Source of the DNA: Shimazuella alba
Lineage (GTDB): Bacteria; Bacillota; Bacilli; Thermoactinomycetales; Thermoactinomycetaceae
Direction of reading: 5' to 3'
Length of the DNA: 59,952 nucleotides
Assembly: GCF_009831235.1 (NCBI RefSeq)
Contig: NZ_WUUL01000018.1
Coordinates: 1-59,952 of the forward strand
In this document: one piece after another, positions 59,913 to 59,952 of the stretch
How positions within the stretch are numbered: position 1 is the first letter of the stretch
How the letters are laid out: each line of letters begins with the position of its first letter
Program-made: the position numbers and the translations under genes
Notes under the pieces: model-generated
What the model was told of the DNA's origin: nothing
What the model saw: the letters and a program-made list of their open reading frames with translations, nothing else
The model's database searches: none

Positions 59913-59952
59913 TTTTTTACTTTTTAAATGTGTAACTCAGTCACTTTAAGAC

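Noticed and set aside
1-59952. CRISPR array, rRNA or tRNA genes
   Set aside because: No regularly spaced repeats and no recognisable rRNA or tRNA sequences were seen on reading.

Overview
The window looks like a chromosomal segment of a low-GC, spore-forming Bacillota, most likely order Bacillales and possibly Thermoactinomycetaceae-like. The evidence is AT-rich spacers, strong GGAGG-type ribosome sites, TTG/GTG starts, a Fur-regulated ferri-siderophore importer, a Bacillus-style threonine operon and an N-terminal piece of sporulation sigma factor K. The genus cannot be fixed by reading alone. No rRNA, tRNA or CRISPR array was seen.

Layout. 1-12.6 kb is accessory ground: many small orphan genes, decayed fragments, a truncated sigK and IS200/IS605-like ends, with one lipoprotein and one methyltransferase. 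12.6-26.0 kb is a complete-looking aromatic catabolic cluster. A minus-strand arm (cupin, extradiol dioxygenase, atypical SDR, ThDP enzyme, aldehyde dehydrogenase, aspartate-dehydrogenase-like protein, BphB-like dihydrodiol dehydrogenase, alpha/beta hydrolase, IclR regulator) faces a plus-strand arm (MFS importer, Rieske dioxygenase alpha and beta, two-domain VOC protein). 27.7-33.7 kb holds an efflux MFS and a siderophore ABC importer with two Fur boxes. 34.6-45.3 kb holds an HD-domain protein, adenine deaminase, a secreted beta-propeller protein, a NUDIX hydrolase and an ynbAB-like four-gene phospholipid operon. 45.5-49.2 kb holds a manA relic, a LysR/MFS divergent pair, a dead IS4 transposase and a UTRA-domain fragment. 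49.3-51.9 kb is a Mn/Zn ABC importer. 52.4-54.4 kb is an efflux pump plus P-loop kinase behind an attenuator-like leader. 54.4-57.7 kb is hom-thrC-thrB. 58-59.9 kb is again accessory.

Two features cut across this layout. First, at least sixteen single genes (for example at 2.8, 3.4, 4.8, 5.3, 8.2, 8.9, 10.4, 11.0, 11.8, 26.2, 27.2, 29.2, 35.8, 41.4 and 58.7 kb) use visibly more G/C at third codon positions than their neighbours, stand alone, and are each followed by a private hairpin that usually lacks a U-tract. They look like individually acquired orphan genes, perhaps from a large phage. Second, several units carry readable regulation: near-identical 24-bp boxes just downstream of two divergent TTGACA-18-TAGnAT promoters in the aromatic cluster, Fur boxes before both siderophore units, and a ten-codon leader peptide with RBS-sequestering hairpin before the efflux/kinase operon.

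Gene working logic. The Rieske oxygenase would make a cis-dihydrodiol, the BphB-like SDR a catechol, the extradiol enzyme would open the ring and the hydrolase would split the product. The ThDP enzyme, aldehyde dehydrogenase and AspDH-like protein replace the usual hydratase/aldolase lower pathway. No ferredoxin or reductase for the oxygenase is encoded here. Starts were often moved inward from the longest frame to the codon with a proper ribosome site; each such choice is stated.
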